Below are positions 60,732 through 64,000 of a stretch of DNA of 64,000 bases, one piece after another. Positions within the stretch are counted from its first letter, which is position 1. The number at the start of each line of letters is the position of its first letter. The DNA is from Anisus vortex (taxonomy: Eukaryota; Mollusca; Gastropoda; Planorbidae), in the NCBI GenBank assembly GCA_949126835.1, contig CASBPS010000192.1, forward strand, positions 131,001 through 195,000. Direction: 5' to 3'. The notes under the pieces were generated by a model. That model had not been told where the DNA came from, did no database searches, and saw nothing but the letters and a program-made list of their open reading frames with translations. The position numbers were made by a program, and so were the translations under genes.

Positions 60732-62235
60732 CTGCTTCTGTTCTGGCCGTACAACGACTTGAATAGCAGATTTGTGGTTTTGGCTTCTATTTTCGCCGTA
60801 ATACAGCAGATTTGTGGTTTTGGCTTCTCTACTGGCCGTACAAAAGCAGATTTGTGGTTTTGGCTTCTCCAGAAACCGTACAACGACTTAAAAAGCAGAT
60901 TTCCAGTTTTGGCTCCTTTTCTGGCCGTACAAAAGCAGATTTGTGGTTTTGGCTTTTCCACAATCCGTACAACGTCTTGAATAGCAGATTTCTTGTTTTG
61001 GCTTCTTTTCTGGCCGTAAAACAGCAGATTTGTGGTTTTGGTTTTTCCACAATCCGTACAACGACTTCAATACCAGATTTTTAGTTTTGGCTTCTTTTCT
61101 GGCCGTACAAGGACTTAAAACGCAGATTTGTAGTTTTGGCTTCTCCACAAACCGTACAACGACTTGACTAGCAGATTTGTGGTAATGGTGCTTCTGTTCT
61201 GGCCGTACAACGACTTGAATAGCAGATTTGTGGTTTTGGCTTCTCTTTTCTCCGTAATACAGCAGATTTGTGGTTTTGGCTTCTCTACTGGCCGTACAAA
61301 AGCAGATTTGTGGTTTTAGCTTTTCCACAATCCGTACAACGACTTGAATAGCAGATTTGTGGTAATGCTGCTTCTGTTCTGGCCGTACAACGACTTGAAT
61401 AGCAGATTTGTGGTTTTGGCTTCTCTTTTCGCCGTAATACAGCAGATTTGTGGTTTTGGCTTCTCTAATGGCCGTACAAAAGCAGATTTGTGGTTTTGGC
61501 TTCTCCAGAAACCGTACAACGACTTGAAAAGCAGATTTCTGGTTTTGGCTCCTTTTCTAGCCGTACAAAAGCAGATTTGTGGTTTTGGCTTTTCCACAAT
61601 CCGTACAACGTTCTGAATAGCAGATTTCTTGTTTTGGCTTCTTTTCTGGCCGTAAAACAGCAGATTTGTGGTTTTGGCTTCTCCAGAAACCGTACAACGA
61701 CTTGAAAAGCAGATTTCTGGTTTTGGCTCCTTTTCTGGCCGTACAAAAGCAGATTTGTGGTTTTGGCTTTTCCACAATCCGTACAACGACTTGAATAGCA
61801 GATTTCTAGTTTTGGCTTCTTTTCTGGCCGTACATGGACTTAAAACGCAGATTTGATGTTTTGGCTTCTCCACAAACCGTACAACGACTTGACTAGCAGA
61901 TTTGTGGTAATGGTGCTTCTGTTCTGGCCGTACAACGACTTGAATAGCAGATTTGTGGTTTTGGCTTCTCTTTTCGCCGTAATACAGCAGATTTGTGGTT
62001 TTGGCTTCTCTACTGGCCGTACAAAAGCAGATTTGTGGTTTTGGCTTCTCCAGAAACCGAATAACGACTTGAAAAGCAGATTTCTGGTTTTGGCTCCTTT
62101 TCTGGCCGTACAAAAGCAGATTTGTGGTTTTGGCTTTTCCACAATCCGTACAACGTCTTGAATAGCAGATTTCTTGTATTGGCTTCTTTTCTGGCCGTAA
62201 AACAGCAGATTTGTGGTTTTGGCTTCTCCAGAAAC
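60732..62235 (+). repeat. Copy of 48403-49906 (offset 12,329)
   Basis: This directly continues the previous block, but the partner jumps 359 bp further on. The unit 48044-48402 is therefore missing here, a whole-HOR deletion or its absence before insertion elsewhere. The match ends at gaaaccg versus gaaactg. Private changes include ttccag near 60902 and taccagatttttag near 61072. Confidence 0.85.
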
Positions 62236-64000
62236 CGTACAACGACTTGAAAAGCAGATTTCTTGTTTTTGCTTCTTTTCTGGCCGTAAAACAGCAGATT
62301 TGTTGTTTTGGCTTCTCTACTGGCCGTACAAAAGCAGATTTGTGGTTTTGGCGTTTCCACAGTCCGTACAACGACTTGAATAGCAGATTTCTTGTTTTGG
62401 CTCCTTTTCTGGCCGTACAACGACTTGAAAAGAGGATTTGTGGTTTTGGCTTTTCCACAATCCGTACAACGTCTTGAATAGCAGATTTCTGGTTTTGGCT
62501 CCTTTTCTGGCCGTACAAAAGCAGATTTGTGGTTTTGGCTTTTCCACAATCCGTACAACGACTTGAATAGCAGATTTCTAGTTTTGGCTTCTTTTCTGGC
62601 CGTACAAGGACTTAAAACGCAGATTTGTTGTTTTGGCTTCTCCACAAATTGTACAACGACTTGACTAGCAGATTTGTGGTAATGGTGCTTCTGTTCTGGC
62701 CTTACAACGACTTGAATAGCAGATTTGTGGTTTTGGCTTCTCTTTTCGCCTTAATACAGCAGATTTGTGGTTTTGGCTTCTCTACTGGACGTACAAAGGC
62801 AGATTTGTGGTTTTGGCTTCTCCAGAAACCGTACAACAACTTGAAAAGCAGATTTCTGGTTTTGGCTCCTTTTCTGGCCGTACAAAAGCAGATTTGTGGT
62901 TTTGGCTTTTCCACAATCCGTACAACGTTCTGAATAGCAGATTTCTTGTTTTGGCTTCTTTTCTGGCCGTAAAACAGCAGATTTGTGGTTTTGGCTTCTC
63001 CAGAAACCGTACAACGACTTGAAAAGCAGATTTCTGGTTTTGGCTCCTTTTCTGGCCGTACAAAAGCAGATTTGTGGTTTTGGCTTTTCCACAATCCGTA
63101 CAACGACTTGAATAGCAGATTTCTAGTTTTGGCTTCTTTTCTGGCTGTACATGGACTTAAAACGCAGATTTGATGTTTTGGCTTCTCCACAAACCGTACA
63201 ACGACTTGACTAGCAGATTTGTGGTAATGGTGCTTCTGTTCTGGCCGTACAACGACTTGAATAGCAGATTTGTGGTTTTGGCTTCTCTTTTCGCCGTAAT
63301 ACAGCAGATTTGTGGTTTTGGCTTCTCTACTGGCCGTACAAAAGCAGATTTGTGGTTTTGTCTTCTCCAGAAACCGTACAACGACTTGAAAAGCAGATTT
63401 CTGTTTTGGCTCCTTTTCTGACCGTACAAAAGCAGATTTGTGGTTTTGGCTTTTCCACAATCCGTACAACGTCTTGAATAGCAGATTTCTTGTATTGGCT
63501 TCTTTTCTGGCCGTAAAACAGCAGATTTGTGGTTTTGGCTTCTCCAGAAACTGTACAACGACTTGAAAAGCAGATTTATGGTTTTGGCTCCTTTTCTGGC
63601 CGTACAAAAGCAGATTTGTGGTTTTGGTTTTTCCACAATCCGTACAACGACTTGAATAGCAGATTTCTAGTTTTGGCTTCTTTTCTGGCCGTACAAGGAC
63701 TTAAAACGCAGATTTGTTGTTTTGGCTTCTCCACAAACCGTACAACGACTTGACTAGCAGATTTGTGGTAATGGTGCTTCTGTTCTGGCAGTACAACGAC
63801 TTGAATAGCAGATTTGTGGTTTTGGCTTCTCTTTTCGCCGTAATACAGCAGATTTGTGGTTTTGGCTTCTCTACTGGCCGTACAAAAGCAGATTTGTGGT
63901 TTTGGCTTCTCCAGAAACCGTACAACGACTTGAAGAGCAGATTTCTTGTTTTGGCTTCTTTTCTGGCCGTAAAACAGCAGATTTGTTGTTTTGGCTTCTC
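62236..64000 (+). repeat. Right-end mosaic of HORs, array continues
   Basis: This segment mixes 547-type slots (ttggcgtttccacagtccg near 62348, gaggattt near 62429), a single 376-type start, 545-type repeats (62.6-63.2 kb match 50.6-51.1 kb at offset 12,051) and a final ggcagtac marker near 63788. A 39-bp monomer lies at 63393-63431 (ctgttttggc for ctggttttggc). The last bases are ordinary monomer sequence, so the array extends beyond the window. Confidence 0.82.

Larger units (their letters stand above)
1..64000. repeat. Satellite DNA array filling the whole window
   Basis: All sequence from the first to the last base is made of head-to-tail copies of one monomer family. Each monomer starts with gcagattt (rarely gaggattt), continues with a T/G-rich half typified by gtggttttggct, and ends with a box close to ccgtaca. 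Long monomers add acgacttga. All copies seen lie in the same orientation. I found no interruption by unique sequence, transposon, gene or inverted block, and neither array edge is inside the window. Monomers parsed by hand average about 45 bp, so about 1,400 copies are expected. Arrays like this are typical of eukaryotic centromeric, pericentromeric, subtelomeric or sex/B-chromosome heterochromatin; which one applies cannot be told from sequence. No gene-free stretch inside it holds anything other than this repeat. Confidence 0.98.

Noticed and set aside
61316..62518. 400-codon minus-strand open frame
   Set aside because: The reason is the same as for the frame at 34.6-35.8 kb. It reads the same monomer in three cycling frames and has no start context, domain or distinct composition.
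1..64000. CRISPR-like pattern of conserved about 20-bp stretches separated by about 20-29 bp
   Set aside because: The stretches between gcagatttgtggttttggct copies are not unique spacers. They recur in fixed order in every higher-order repeat, the unit is directly repeated at the HOR level, and there are no cas genes.
1..64000. Telomere repeats, rDNA, tRNA genes or transposon termini
   Set aside because: I scanned for TTAGGG/TTTAGGG-type runs, long inverted repeats and any non-satellite block and saw none. All sequence fits the monomer family.
1..64000. Bacterial or phage origin of the window
   Set aside because: A homogeneous 64-kb satellite with nested HORs and no gene is not known from bacterial or phage genomes. 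A eukaryotic chromosome is far more likely.

Overview
The whole 64 kb window is one unbroken, head-to-tail satellite DNA array. I see no protein-coding gene, RNA gene, transposon, CRISPR array or other unique sequence anywhere in it. Every stretch reads as repeats of one monomer family that opens with gcagattt, continues with a T/G-rich part (typically gtggttttggct) and closes with a ccgtaca box. Short (40 bp) and long (49 bp) monomers are intermingled. The long form equals the short form plus a 9-bp module (cgacttgaa). A 51-bp variant carrying gtaatggtgcttctg appears once per higher-order repeat. Minor forms of 32, 39, 41 and 50 bp also occur. From the monomers parsed by hand (mean about 45 bp) the window should hold roughly 1,400 monomers.

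The monomers are organised in at least three tiers. Tier 1 is the 40/49/51-bp monomer. Tier 2 is a set of higher-order repeats (HORs), delimited here by successive 51-bp monomers: a 545-bp 12-mer, a differently composed 547-bp 12-mer, a 456-bp 10-mer, a 376-bp 8-mer, a 180-bp tetramer, and spacings of 358, 505 and 635 bp. Tier 3 is recent tandem or dispersed duplication of multi-HOR blocks: 795, 815, 1,003, 1,172, 2,491 (three copies), 2,697, 3,268, 5,097 and 7,735 bp, plus dispersed copies of 1.3 to 4 kb at offsets such as 11,055, 12,688 and 25,580 bp.

Layout: 1-3.3 kb is 545/376-type HORs (copied at 25.6-28.9 kb). 3.5-18.9 kb is a 7,735-bp block in tandem, rich in 547+456 (1,003-bp) units. 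17.5-24.1 kb is a 3,268-bp tandem duplication. 24.5-29.8 kb is a 2,697-bp tandem. 29.1-36 kb is a mosaic with a 1,172-bp tandem. 36-40.5 kb is copied from the 17-25 kb region. 40.5-48.0 kb is a 2,491-bp unit in triplicate. 48.0-59.4 kb holds a second copy of the 37-41 kb block and a 5,097-bp tandem pair, each copy containing an out-of-register 795-bp duplication. 59.2-64 kb is further copied material. The array runs off both ends of the window.

A satellite of this length and hierarchy points to a eukaryotic chromosome, most plausibly centromeric, pericentromeric, subtelomeric or other heterochromatin, or a sex or B chromosome. The window has no gene or known element that would identify the organism, and I do not recognise the monomer as a named satellite. 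The long open frames on the minus strand are a by-product of a stop-poor repeat: most monomer lengths are 1 modulo 3, so one frame cycles through three translations of the same DNA.
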